NCBI RefSeq assembly: GCF_027497235.1 | Contig: NZ_CP114902.1 | Span: 2,369,501-2,433,500 of the forward strand | DNA from: Micromonospora sp. WMMD1128 | GTDB taxonomy: Bacteria > Actinomycetota > Actinomycetes > Mycobacteriales > Micromonosporaceae | Reading direction: 5' to 3' | Length of the DNA: 64,000 nucleotides | In this document: positions 35,135 through 43,295 of the stretch, piece after piece | How the letters are laid out: every line of letters starts with the position of its first letter | Numbering within the stretch: position 1 is the stretch's first letter | Made by a program: the position numbers and the translations under genes | Notes under the pieces: model-generated | The model's input: the letters and a program-made list of their open reading frames with translations, nothing else | Database searches by the model: none | What the model was told of the DNA's origin: nothing

Positions 35135-36433
35135 CTATCCGGCGTTCTTCGCCAGCAGCGGGGTTAGTCCGTCCTGGATCTCCTTGGCGGCGGTGGCCGC
35201 GTCCGCCTGACCGAGGATCGCCTTGCCGACCGCGTCGCCGACGACCTTGCGCATCTCGGGCGCGGCGACACCCACCGGGCCGACCTCGGTGGAGCCGTTG
35301 GCCTGCACGTTCGCCAGGGCAGCGCTCCACTGCTTGAGCGTGTCGGTGTCGAGCGTGTCGGTGTAGCTCTTGTCCTGCGCCACCGAGGTCCGGGGCGGGG
35401 CGATGCCGCCCTCGGTGAGCTTCAGCTGGGTCGCCTTGCCGGTCGCCCACTCGATGAACTTCCAGGCGGCGTCCTTGTTCTTGGAGTACGACGACATCGC
35501 GACGCCCCAGTTCAGGACCGTCGACTTCGAGCCGGCCGAGCCGGCCGGGAAATCCAGCACGCCGATCTTGCCGACGACCTTGGAGGTCTTCGGGTCGTTG
35601 ATGGCGCTGATCTCGTTGCTGGACTCCAGCTCCATCGCCGCGTTGCCGGCCGCGAAGAGCGCCGACGACTGGGTGAAGGTGTTGTTGACCACGCCGGGCG
35701 GGCCGAAGTCCTTGGCGAGGGTCGCGTACCGGGCGATCGCGTCGGCGGCGCCGGGCGAGTCGAAGTTCGGGGTGCCGTCCGGCTTGGTCCACTCCACGCC
35801 CTGCGAGTGCAGGAACGGGCCGAAGGTGAACGGCAGCGCGGCGGACTGGCCGCGCAGGGCGATCGGGGTGATCTTGCCGTCGGACTTCTGCTTGATCGCG
35901 GCGGCGACCGTGGGCAGCTCGTCGAGGGTCTTCGGCGGGGTGATGCCGTACTTCTCGAACAGGTCCGTGCGGTAGTAGAGGACGACGCCCTCGACGTTCA
36001 CCGGCGCGGCGATGGTCTTGTCCTGGATCGTCATGCCGGTCTTGACCGCGGCCGGGAAGTCGGCGACGTCGTACTCCGCCGACTTGTTCATGTAGTCGTC
36101 GAGCGGGGCGTAGTAGCCGGCCTTGCTGAACTGCAGGCCCTCCCGCGACGGCAGCGTCATGAACACGTCCATGGACGAGCTGCGCGACTGCAACGTCAGC
36201 GAGATCTTGTCGCGGGCCTGCTGCTCGGCGAAGGTCTGCACCTTCACTCGGACGCCCGACTCCTGCTCGAACTCGGGGATCAGCGGCTCGATGGCCTTCT
36301 GCCACGGGTGGTTGGACATGACGAGGGTGATCTCGTCGGCGCCGTCGCCCGAGGCGTCGCCGCCACCGCAGCCGGCGGCGAGCCCGCCGACGAGGACCAG
36401 GGCGAACCCGGCGCTCAGAATCTTGTTCCGCAT
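35135..36433 (-). CDS. sugar-binding lipoprotein of ABC importer
   Basis: 432 residues. A lipoprotein signal ends at Cys22 (LVGGLAAGCGGG), so it is anchored outside the membrane. The rest is a family 1 solute-binding protein (ITLVMSNHPWQKAIEPLIPEFEQESGV …). Its ligand defines the entry substrate of this operon; if the sulfosugar hypothesis is right it should bind sulfoquinovose or its glycerol glycoside. Transcription may be strongest here, as a short gap separates it from the kinase gene upstream. Confidence 0.93.
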   Translation of the reverse strand: MRNKILSAGFALVLVGGLAAGCGGGDASGDGADEITLVMSNHPWQKAIEPLIPEFEQESGVRVKVQTFAEQQARDKISLTLQSRSSSMDVFMTLPSREGLQFSKAGYYAPLDDYMNKSAEYDVADFPAAVKTGMTIQDKTIAAPVNVEGVVLYYRTDLFEKYGITPPKTLDELPTVAAAIKQKSDGKITPIALRGQSAALPFTFGPFLHSQGVEWTKPDGTPNFDSPGAADAIARYATLAKDFGPPGVVNNTFTQSSALFAAGNAAMELESSNEISAINDPKTSKVVGKIGVLDFPAGSAGSKSTVLNWGVAMSSYSKNKDAAWKFIEWATGKATQLKLTEGGIAPPRTSVAQDKSYTDTLDTDTLKQWSAALANVQANGSTEVGPVGVAAPEMRKVVGDAVGKAILGQADAATAAKEIQDGLTPLLAKNAG

Positions 36434-36444
36434 CAGTGTGCCTT

Positions 36445-37548
36445 TCAGTTCTGACCGAGGAGTGGGGCGAGCCAGTCATGGAAGTCGCCGAGGTCGGCGG
36501 GGTTGGTGCTGCGCCACCGCGGGGGCACCGGCCGGGTCCGGCCGGCCACCTCCGCGAGTGGCACCGGGTCGTACGTGGTGGCGCCGGCGCTGCGGTGCAG
36601 GCCGACCATCAGTCCGGTGGCGCGGTCGGCGAGCAGCGTGGCCGCGTGCCGCCCGGCCTGCGTCGCCTCCGCCCGGTCGACGTCGCTCGCCAGCGCGCCG
36701 CTGCTGCGCTGGACCATGCCGAGCACCTCGCCGCGGGCGGTGACCCCCAGTTCGGCGCCGACCAGCCCGGCGAGCGCCCGGGAGACGCCGCCGACGATGA
36801 TCCGGGCGTGGTTGACGGCCTCGAACGGATCGTCGGTCAGCCCGCTCGCCGCGCCCTCGCTGACCACCACGAACGCCCGGCCGTGGACGCGCAGGGCGTC
36901 CTGCACGGCGGTGAGGAACGCCGCCCGGTCGAACGCGAGCTCCGGGATCAGGACCAGGTGCGGCGCGTACGCCGGGTCGTCGCGGTGCCAGGTCGCGGCC
37001 AGCGCCAGCCAGCCGACCGAACGGCCGAGGGTCTCCACGATCCGGACCGGCTCGATGCCGGACATGGCGGCGTGGTCGCGGGCCAGGTCCGGGACGACTG
37101 TCGTCAGGTAGCGCGCGGCGGAGCCGTACCCGGGGCAGTGGTCCACCCCGACGAGGTCGTTGTCGACGGTCTTCGGGATGCCGACGACGGCGAGGTCGCG
37201 GCCGGTCGCGGCGGCCCGGCCGGCGAGCGCGTGCAGCAGGGCCATGGTCCCGTTGCCGCCGATCAGGGCCAGGCCGTCGACGCCGTTGGCGGTCAGCACG
37301 TCGAGGGCGGTGTCGAGGTCGGCCCCGGTGACCGCCCGTCGCCCGGCGCCGAGCCAGGACCCGCCGTGCCGGGTGACCGCGACCGGCACGTCGGCGGCGG
37401 TGACCGGGGTGAACCGGCCCTCGACGAGACCGTCCGGGCCGCCCCGCAACGCCAGCACGTCGTGCTCCGCCGCCGCCTCCAGGAAGCCGCGGAGGCTGGC
37501 GTTGACGACGCTCGTCGGCGCGCCGGTCTGTCCGATCAGCAGGCGCAT
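36445..37548 (-). CDS. PfkA-type phosphofructokinase homologue with altered substrate site
   Basis: 367 residues. PFK family motifs are visible: GGNGTM near residue 96 (GGDGS in E. coli PfkA), PKTVDND near 125, and RIVETLGR near 169 (VVEVMGR). The catalytic Asp of DND is kept. By my own eye alignment two of three residues that hold the 6-phosphate of fructose 6-phosphate in E. coli are changed: Arg162 to Pro and His249 to Met (GMVQR near 277), while Arg243 is kept. This suggests a non-phosphorylated or differently charged sugar substrate. Gly104-like with Lys124-like residues mixes ATP- and PPi-type features, so the phosphoryl donor is unclear. Confidence 0.85.
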   Translation of the reverse strand: MRLLIGQTGAPTSVVNASLRGFLEAAAEHDVLALRGGPDGLVEGRFTPVTAADVPVAVTRHGGSWLGAGRRAVTGADLDTALDVLTANGVDGLALIGGNGTMALLHALAGRAAATGRDLAVVGIPKTVDNDLVGVDHCPGYGSAARYLTTVVPDLARDHAAMSGIEPVRIVETLGRSVGWLALAATWHRDDPAYAPHLVLIPELAFDRAAFLTAVQDALRVHGRAFVVVSEGAASGLTDDPFEAVNHARIIVGGVSRALAGLVGAELGVTARGEVLGMVQRSSGALASDVDRAEATQAGRHAATLLADRATGLMVGLHRSAGATTYDPVPLAEVAGRTRPVPPRWRSTNPADLGDFHDWLAPLLGQN

Positions 37549-37549
37549 G

Positions 37550-39001
37550 TCACACCTGCGCCTTCGCGCCGACGGACAGGAAGGTCTGGAACGCCTCCAG
37601 GCCGGGGCGACCGCCCTCGTAGCCGAGCCCCGAGTCGGCCACCCCGCCGAACGGGATCCACGGCGTGTTCGGGGTGCCGGTGTTGATGCCCACGATCCCG
37701 GCGCGCAGCCGCTCGGCCACCGCGTGGGCCCGGTCGAGGTCGGTGCCGCAGACGTAACCGGCCAGGCCGTACCCGGTGGCCCGGTGCAGGGCCAGCGCGT
37801 CGTCGAGGTCGTCGTAGACGTGGACGGGCGCGATCGGCCCGAAGATCTCGTCGGTCATCACCCGGGCGTGCACCGGCGCGTCCAGCAGCACGGTCGCCGG
37901 GGTGAAGTGCCCCCGGTCGGGGAGCGCGCCGCCGCTGATCCGGCGGGCGCCCTTCGCGACCGCCTCGTCGACGAGCGCGGCCATCCGGGCCGGGTCGCCG
38001 GCCGGGGCCAGGGGACCGAGGTCGGTGGCCGGGTCGGTGGGGTCGCCGACGACCATCTTCCCGGTGGCCGCGACGAACGCCTCGGTGAACTCGGCCGCCA
38101 CCTCGCGGGCCACCAGGACCTGGTTGGCGGCGATGCAGGACTGGCCGTTGTTGCGGTACTTCGCGACCAGCAGCGTCTGCGCGGCGGCCTGCGGGTCCGC
38201 GTCCGGCAGCACCAGGAACGGCGCGCAGCCGCCCAGCTCCATCACGGTGCGCAGGAAGCGCGGCGCCGCGGCGGCGGCCACCAGCCGACCCACCCGGGTC
38301 GACCCGGTGAAGGACACCACCCCGACGGCCGGGTCCGCGAGCCACGGGTCGACCACGTCACCCGGGGCGCCGAGCACGGTGGACAGCACGCCGGCGGGCA
38401 CGTGCCGTTCCACGACCGCGGCCAGCACCACCGACGACAGCGGGCTCAGCTCGGAGGGCTTGAAGAGCACCGGACACCCGGCGGCGAGCGCCGGCGCGAT
38501 CTTGCGGGCCGGGATGGAGACGGGGAAGTTCCAGGGGGTGAGCACCGCGGCGACGCCGGCCGGCCGGGCGGTCACCCGGTGCGCGATCCCGGGTACGACG
38601 GACAGGCGCTCGGTCTCCTGCCGGTCCAGCAGGTCGGCCATGATCCGGAAGTAGGCGACGGTCAGCCCCAGCTCGGCGGTGGACTCGGCGAGCCGCTTGC
38701 CGGTCTCCCGGGTGATCAGCGCGGGCCACTCGCGCTCGGCGGCCAGCGTCTCCACGTCCGCGGCGATCGCCCGCAGCGCCGCCGACCGGGCCTGGGGCGG
38801 GGTGCCCGCCCAGGCCGGCAGGGCCCGCCGCGCGACGTCGAGCGCGGCGCTCGCGTCCGCGCCGGACCCGGTGGTGACCTCGGTGTACGCCTGGCCGGTG
38901 GCCGGGTCGAGGACGGCGAGGCGTGGCCCGTCGGCCGTCCGGTCGGCCACCCGGACGGCGGTGGCGGCGGCGAGCACGTCGTTGACGATGGGGTCGGTCA
39001 C
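37550..39001 (-). CDS. NAD(P)-dependent aldehyde dehydrogenase, GabD type
   Basis: 483 residues from the GTG at 39001. Catalytic Cys is in NNGQSCIAANQ (near 289), the general-base Glu in VMELGGCAPF, and cofactor motifs TPWNFPVSIPARKIAPAL and GSTRVGR are intact. GabD-type enzymes oxidise succinate semialdehyde. Relatives serve as sulfolactaldehyde dehydrogenase in sulfoglycolysis or as semialdehyde dehydrogenases in sugar-acid routes. Starts and stops overlap on the upstream side and leave one base on the downstream side, so it is central to the operon. Confidence 0.9.
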   Translation of the reverse strand: MTDPIVNDVLAAATAVRVADRTADGPRLAVLDPATGQAYTEVTTGSGADASAALDVARRALPAWAGTPPQARSAALRAIAADVETLAAEREWPALITRETGKRLAESTAELGLTVAYFRIMADLLDRQETERLSVVPGIAHRVTARPAGVAAVLTPWNFPVSIPARKIAPALAAGCPVLFKPSELSPLSSVVLAAVVERHVPAGVLSTVLGAPGDVVDPWLADPAVGVVSFTGSTRVGRLVAAAAAPRFLRTVMELGGCAPFLVLPDADPQAAAQTLLVAKYRNNGQSCIAANQVLVAREVAAEFTEAFVAATGKMVVGDPTDPATDLGPLAPAGDPARMAALVDEAVAKGARRISGGALPDRGHFTPATVLLDAPVHARVMTDEIFGPIAPVHVYDDLDDALALHRATGYGLAGYVCGTDLDRAHAVAERLRAGIVGINTGTPNTPWIPFGGVADSGLGYEGGRPGLEAFQTFLSVGAKAQV

Positions 39002-40164
39002 GGTAGCTGCTCCTCGTAGGCGTCGAGCGGGTGCGTGTCGAGTGCGATGCCGAAGCCGGGCCCGTCCGGCACGCGGACCGTGCCGTGGTCGGTGAGCAGG
39101 TCGTCGGCGGCCCGACGCAGCGGGTTCGAGCGGATGTCCCACTCGATGAGCCGGGTGGCGGGGGAGATCGCGCCGGCCTGGACGGTGGTGGCGGTGGCGA
39201 CGGCGCCGTTGTAGAGGTGCGGGTTGACGGTCCGTCCGGCGGCCTCCGCCGCGGTCAGCACGTCGAGATACTCGGTGACGCCGCCGACCTTGCCGAGGTC
39301 GGGCTGCACGATGTCGACGGCCTCCAGGTACGGCGTGAACGCCGCCGCGCCGTAGAGGTTCTCGCCGGTGGCCAACGGCATGCCGGTGCGCTGCCGCAGC
39401 TCGGCCAGGTCGGCGGGGCGGTCGCCGGCGAGGGGCTCCTCGACCCAGGCGACGCCGAGGTCGGCGAGCGCGCGGACCATCTCCAGCGCGTCCGGGAGCG
39501 TCCACGCCTGGTTGGCGTCGGCGAAGATCTGGACCCGGTCACCGAGGATCCGGCGGGCGGCGCCGACGTTCGTCAGGTCGGTGTCCGCGCCGAAGCCGAC
39601 CTTGACCTTGACGGCGGTGAGTCCGAGCGCGGCGCACCTGTGGGCCACCTCGGCGACGCCCGTGGGCCCGAGGCTGGAGCCGTACACGGGCAGCTCGGTG
39701 CGGGGGCTCGCGCTGAGCAGCCGGGCCAGGCTGGTGCCGGCGTGGCGGGCGGCGAGGTCCCACAGCGCCATGTCGACGCCGCTGACCGCCTGGTGGACCG
39801 GGCCGGGCGCGCCCCACTGGCGGCCCAGCGGCACCAGCCGGGCGAGCAGCGCCCGCTGGGCGGTGGCCGGGTCGGGGAAGCGGTGGCCGGTCATCAGTGG
39901 CGCGATGCCGTGGCGGATCGTGGCGTCCCGCTCGCGCCACGCCCAGGACGGGTAGTTCGCCCAGCTCTCGCCGACGCCGACCGAGCCGTCGGCGAGTTCG
40001 ACCTCGACCAGGACCATCACGCGGTGGGTGAGCGGCGCGAACGACATGGCGATCCGCTCGGCGGGACGCGCCCGGAAGACGCGGCACCGCACGTCCACCA
40101 CCGCGGCGTCGGGCAGCGCGACGGCGCGGCTCCGCCCGACTGCGGGGTTGACATCGAGGTCCAT
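38998..40164 (-). CDS. enolase-superfamily dehydratase/racemase (mandelate racemase group)
   Basis: 388 residues. Capping domain first, then barrel with the KxK base pair in AVKVKVG (Lys186, Lys188), metal ligands in FADANQ, VEEPL and TGENL, and the opposite-face base His316 in NPHLYNG. These residues define the mandelate racemase subgroup, where most members dehydrate acid sugars to 2-keto-3-deoxy acids. It is the first gene of the operon, with AGAAGG before its ATG. Its presence beside a kinase-aldolase set suggests either a sugar-acid branch or epimerisation of a substrate. Confidence 0.9.
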   Translation of the reverse strand: MDLDVNPAVGRSRAVALPDAAVVDVRCRVFRARPAERIAMSFAPLTHRVMVLVEVELADGSVGVGESWANYPSWAWRERDATIRHGIAPLMTGHRFPDPATAQRALLARLVPLGRQWGAPGPVHQAVSGVDMALWDLAARHAGTSLARLLSASPRTELPVYGSSLGPTGVAEVAHRCAALGLTAVKVKVGFGADTDLTNVGAARRILGDRVQIFADANQAWTLPDALEMVRALADLGVAWVEEPLAGDRPADLAELRQRTGMPLATGENLYGAAAFTPYLEAVDIVQPDLGKVGGVTEYLDVLTAAEAAGRTVNPHLYNGAVATATTVQAGAISPATRLIEWDIRSNPLRRAADDLLTDHGTVRVPDGPGFGIALDTHPLDAYEEQLP

Positions 40165-40189
40165 GTGCCTTCTCTCACGTTCGACGTTA

Positions 40190-40201
40190 ACTGCATGCAG
40201 T
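40190..40201. promoter_or_regulatory. candidate GntR operator of the catabolic operon
   Basis: ACTGCATGCAGT is a perfect 12-base palindrome 26 bases before the enolase-superfamily start codon. It sits inside a wider imperfect repeat (ACGTTC … GAACGT). The form fits sites bound by FCD-type GntR proteins such as the one encoded in the operon. The remaining 230 bases of the gap to 40433 show no convincing gene. Confidence 0.6.
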
Positions 40202-40433
40202 GTTGAACGTGCGTGACCGGAACGTCAAGAGCCGGAAACAAAGAATTCGCCGGCCGGCGGCCCGCCGGGGGAGATCCGTGCCGGGGTGGGCGCTTCCGGG
40301 TGATCCTCAACGGGGTGTGGCGCTGCTGCTGGTGGCGCCGCTGCGCCGCAGCTCGCTGCTGGCGGTGTCCCAGACCGGGCCGATGGTGGTGCTCAGGATG
40401 CGGCGTTGCCGCTGGCCGCGGCGGGACCGTAGG

Positions 40434-41216
40434 TCAGGCGGTGAGGACGCGGGTGCCGGTGCGCCGGGCCGCGGTGGCCACCGGCTCGGGCAGCGGACCG
40501 TCCACCACGAGCGTGTCGATCCGGTCGAACCCGCACACCTGGACCGGCGCGGTGGCCGTCAGCTTGCTGGTGTCGGCCAGCAGCACGACCTCGTCGGCGA
40601 TGTCCATCAGGGCATGCTTGGCGCTCAACTCGACCTCCGAGCGCACGTACGCGCCCCGCTCGTCGATCGCGCTCGCGCCGAGGAACAGCAGGCGCACGCG
40701 CATCCGTCGGACCAGGTCGAGCGCGGCGAAACCGACCATCGCCTGGTTGTCGTGCAGCAGCTCCCCGCCGATGCCGATCACCCGTGACCTGGGCCGGGAC
40801 AGCATGTGGGCGAGGACCGGCACGGAGTGGGTGAGCACGCAGCCGTCGAAGTCCTCGGGGAGCGCGTGCGCCACCTCCGCCGCCGTGGTGCCGCTGTCGA
40901 CGCCGATCGTGTCGCCCGGCTGGACCAGGCGGGCCGCCGCGGCGCCGATCGCCCGCTTGGCGCCGGCGTGGCTGAGCGCGCGGGAGGCGTACCCCTGGCC
41001 CACGGCGCCGCCCGGCGGCAGGCTGACCCCGCCGTGGACAAGCAGGACCTCGCCGCCGTCGGCGAGTCGCCGCAGGTCACGGCGAACGGTCATCTGGGAG
41101 ACGCCGAGCTGTGCGCTGAGGTCGGCGACGGAGAGGAAGCCGGCGCGGCGCAGCGCCGCCATGATGTGCGTCCGACGCTGCGGGGCGCCGTCGTAGCGCA
41201 TGGCTTCCAGGGACAC
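40434..41216 (-). CDS. DeoR-family sugar-phosphate-responsive regulator
   Basis: 260 residues from a GTG at 41216, with a TACACT hexamer close upstream; the ATG at 41201 is an alternative. The helix-turn-helix is FLSVADLSAQLGVSQMTVRRDLRRLADGG, and the sensor domain has the DeoR signatures IGVDSGTTAAEVA and FLGASAIDERGAY. DeoR proteins bind phosphorylated sugars. It is divergent from the YihT-like aldolase gene; the E. coli sulfoquinovose regulator YihW/CsqR belongs to the same family. Confidence 0.92.
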   Translation of the reverse strand: MSLEAMRYDGAPQRRTHIMAALRRAGFLSVADLSAQLGVSQMTVRRDLRRLADGGEVLLVHGGVSLPPGGAVGQGYASRALSHAGAKRAIGAAAARLVQPGDTIGVDSGTTAAEVAHALPEDFDGCVLTHSVPVLAHMLSRPRSRVIGIGGELLHDNQAMVGFAALDLVRRMRVRLLFLGASAIDERGAYVRSEVELSAKHALMDIADEVVLLADTSKLTATAPVQVCGFDRIDTLVVDGPLPEPVATAARRTGTRVLTA

Positions 41217-41247
41217 GGCGGTAGTGTAGCCCCTGTTCTTCGACTAC

Positions 41248-41277
41248 CAACGGATGTTATTTTTCGAACAACCGTTG
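41248..41277. promoter_or_regulatory. candidate DeoR operator between divergent genes
   Basis: CAACGG and CCGTTG form an inverted repeat separated by 18 bases. A second pair, TGTTCTTCGA near 41234 and TTCGAACA near 41263, is an imperfect repeat in inverted orientation. The spacer is AT-rich (GTTATTTTTCG), unusual here and suitable for promoter elements. Confidence 0.5.
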
Positions 41278-41337
41278 ATTCAGCCGACTCGACGTCGCCG
41301 ACCCCCGGCGGCGTCGCGGCCGTCCCCTGGAGGAACC

Positions 41338-42204
41338 GTGACCGTCGACCCCTCGATCCTCGCCCGCCCGTCCGGCGGCTACGCCATGCTCGCCGTCGAC
41401 CAGCGCGAGGCGCTGCGGGCCATGTTCGCCGCGCACCAGGACGAGCCGGTGTCCGACGCGCAGCTCACCGCGTTCAAGGTCGACGCCGCGCGCGCCCTCA
41501 GCCCCTACGCGTCGGCGCTCCTCGTCGACAAGCAGTTCGGCTGGGACGCGGTCGTCGCGAACGACGCCGTCGACCCTGGCTGCGCCCTGATCGCGGCGGC
41601 CGACGCGTTCACGCCCAGCGCCACCGAGTTCGTGGCCGACGTGACCATCGACCCCGAGGTCGACCCCGCGACCGTCCGCGAGGAGGGCGCGAAGGCCCTC
41701 AAGCTGCTCGTGCTCTACCGGCCCGACGAGGCGCCGGAGCCCCGCGTCGCCCTGGTCACCGACTTCGTCACCCGCTGCCGCGAGGCCGGCCTGGTGAGCA
41801 TCGTCGAACCCGTGTCCCGTGGCCCGCGCGACGGCGGCGCCTACGACCACGAGGCGGGCATCTTCGCCGCCGCCCGCGAGTTGGGCGACCTCGGCGCCGA
41901 CCTCTACAAGTCGGAGGTGCCCACGCACGGCAAGGGCACCCCGGACGAGATCACCGCCGGCTGCGCGGCGCTCACGTCCGCGATCAGCGGCCCCTGGGTG
42001 GTGCTGTCCTCCGGCGTACCCGCCGAGGTCTTCCCCGACGCGGTGCGCCTCGCCTGCCGGGCCGGGGCCTCGGGCTTCCTCGCCGGCCGGGCCGTCTGGG
42101 CCTCCGTGGTCGGCAGCCCCACCATGGCCGACGACCTCCGGACGATCTCCGTGGACCGGCTGCGCCGCCTGGCCGACGTGGTCGACGACGCCGTGTCGCG
42201 CTAG
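41338..42204 (+). CDS. class I aldolase similar to sulfofructose-1-phosphate aldolase YihT
   Basis: 288 residues from the GTG at 41338, decided by GGAGGA upstream. PSGGYAMLAVDQREALRAMF, FKVDAARALSPYASALLVD, ADLYKSEVP and the near-end FLAGRAVWASVVG closely match E. coli YihT as I recall it. The Schiff-base Lys is Lys191 and the anion-binding Arg is Arg251. YihT splits 6-deoxy-6-sulfofructose 1-phosphate into DHAP and sulfolactaldehyde. LacD-type tagatose-bisphosphate aldolases are the next relatives, so a sugar bisphosphate remains possible. Its stop directly abuts the start of a TauE/SafE exporter. Confidence 0.82.
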   Translation: MTVDPSILARPSGGYAMLAVDQREALRAMFAAHQDEPVSDAQLTAFKVDAARALSPYASALLVDKQFGWDAVVANDAVDPGCALIAAADAFTPSATEFVADVTIDPEVDPATVREEGAKALKLLVLYRPDEAPEPRVALVTDFVTRCREAGLVSIVEPVSRGPRDGGAYDHEAGIFAAARELGDLGADLYKSEVPTHGKGTPDEITAGCAALTSAISGPWVVLSSGVPAEVFPDAVRLACRAGASGFLAGRAVWASVVGSPTMADDLRTISVDRLRRLADVVDDAVSR

Positions 42205-42930
42205 ATGCTGCCCGTCGGTGACCTGCTCGCCGTCGGCGCCGTCGCGGTCGGCGCCGCCATGCAGCGCGCGACAGGTCTCGGCTTCGCCCTGGTCGCCGCG
42301 CCGTTCCTGGTCGTCATCCTCGGGCCGTTCTCCGGGGTGACCCTGGCCAACCTGCTCTCCGCGGTGATCAACCTGATCGTGCTCTGCGTGACCGCCCGGG
42401 CGCTGCGCCGTCGCCTCGCCCTCCAGATGATCGCCGGAGTGATCCTGGCCCTGCCGCTCGGCGTCTGGGTGGTGCGGGAACTCCCCGGTCCGGTCCTGCT
42501 CGTCGGCATCGGCCTGATCACCGCCGGCTCCGTGGGCTGGGTGGCGCTGGGCCAGAGCATGCCGTTCCTGCGGAACCGGGGCGGGGCGGTGGCGTCCGGC
42601 TTCGCGTCCGGCTTCTTCAACACCACCGCCGGCACGGGCGGACCGCCCCTGGCCGTGTACGCCGCAACCACCGACTGGGAACACCGCAGCTTCGTCCCGA
42701 CCGTGCAACTGGTCGGGCTGGTCACCAACGTGCTGTCGCTGGCCGCGAAGGGCCCACCGACCCTGTCCTGGCGGATGCTGCTGGCCTGCGGGGCGGCCAT
42801 GGCCGTGGGCATCGGCGGCGGGCACTGGCTGGGACGCTGGCTGCCGGAGCGGGCGGCCCGACGCTGGATGCTGGCCCTGGCCCTCGCCGGCAGCGTCATC
42901 GCGATCGGCAAGGGGGTGGCAGCGTGGTGA
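42205..42930 (+). CDS. TauE/SafE-family sulfite/organosulfonate exporter
   Basis: 241 residues with about eight membrane helices. GFASGFFNTTAGTGGPPLAVYA and the N-terminal GAAMQRATGLGFALVAAPFLVVILGP are TauE/SafE signatures. The family exports sulfite, sulfoacetate, sulfolactate and similar anions. The ATG follows the aldolase stop without a gap, so they are cotranscribed. This pairing is the strongest contextual hint that the aldolase handles a sulfonated sugar. Confidence 0.88.
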   Translation: MLPVGDLLAVGAVAVGAAMQRATGLGFALVAAPFLVVILGPFSGVTLANLLSAVINLIVLCVTARALRRRLALQMIAGVILALPLGVWVVRELPGPVLLVGIGLITAGSVGWVALGQSMPFLRNRGGAVASGFASGFFNTTAGTGGPPLAVYAATTDWEHRSFVPTVQLVGLVTNVLSLAAKGPPTLSWRMLLACGAAMAVGIGGGHWLGRWLPERAARRWMLALALAGSVIAIGKGVAAW

Positions 42931-43295
42931 GACGATCACCGGCGACCCGCTGGCCGCACCGCGTCTTCGGACAGGGCAGCGACCCGGACCCCCGCTTCAG
43001 CCTGGCCAACGAACGCACGTTCCTGGCCTGGATCCGCACCTCCCTCGCACTGTTCGCGGCCGGCGTGGCACTGGAGGCGGTGCACCTGCCGATGGTGCCC
43101 GGGCTGCGCCGGGCCGCCGCGATCACGCTGATCGTGCTGGGTGCCGCCGCCCCGGCCCAGGCGTGGTTGGGGTGGCTCCGCACCGAGCTGGCCCTGCGGC
43201 GGGGGAGCGGGTTGCCGCCACCGGTGATGGCGGTGCCGCTCGGCGCCGGTCTCCTGCTCGTCGGCGTCCTGGTTCTCCTCGGGCTCGTGCTGTGA
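42924..43295 (+). CDS. DUF202 (YidH-like) membrane protein
   Basis: 123 residues with three membrane helices. RFSLANERTFLAWIRTSLALFAAGVALE is the DUF202 signature. Its GTG overlaps the exporter stop by seven bases, so it continues the same transcript. Function unknown. Confidence 0.88.
   Translation: MVRRSPATRWPHRVFGQGSDPDPRFSLANERTFLAWIRTSLALFAAGVALEAVHLPMVPGLRRAAAITLIVLGAAAPAQAWLGWLRTELALRRGSGLPPPVMAVPLGAGLLLVGVLVLLGLVL

Noticed and set aside
40202..40433. Possible small gene in the gap between the enolase-superfamily gene and DeoR
   Set aside because: The open frames here are Arg/Trp-rich, lack a ribosome binding site and resemble shadows or a degenerate remnant.
41257..42939. Minus-strand frame opposite the YihT-like aldolase and TauE gene
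   Set aside because: No motif, unnatural amino-acid bias, and it is fully covered by two convincing genes.
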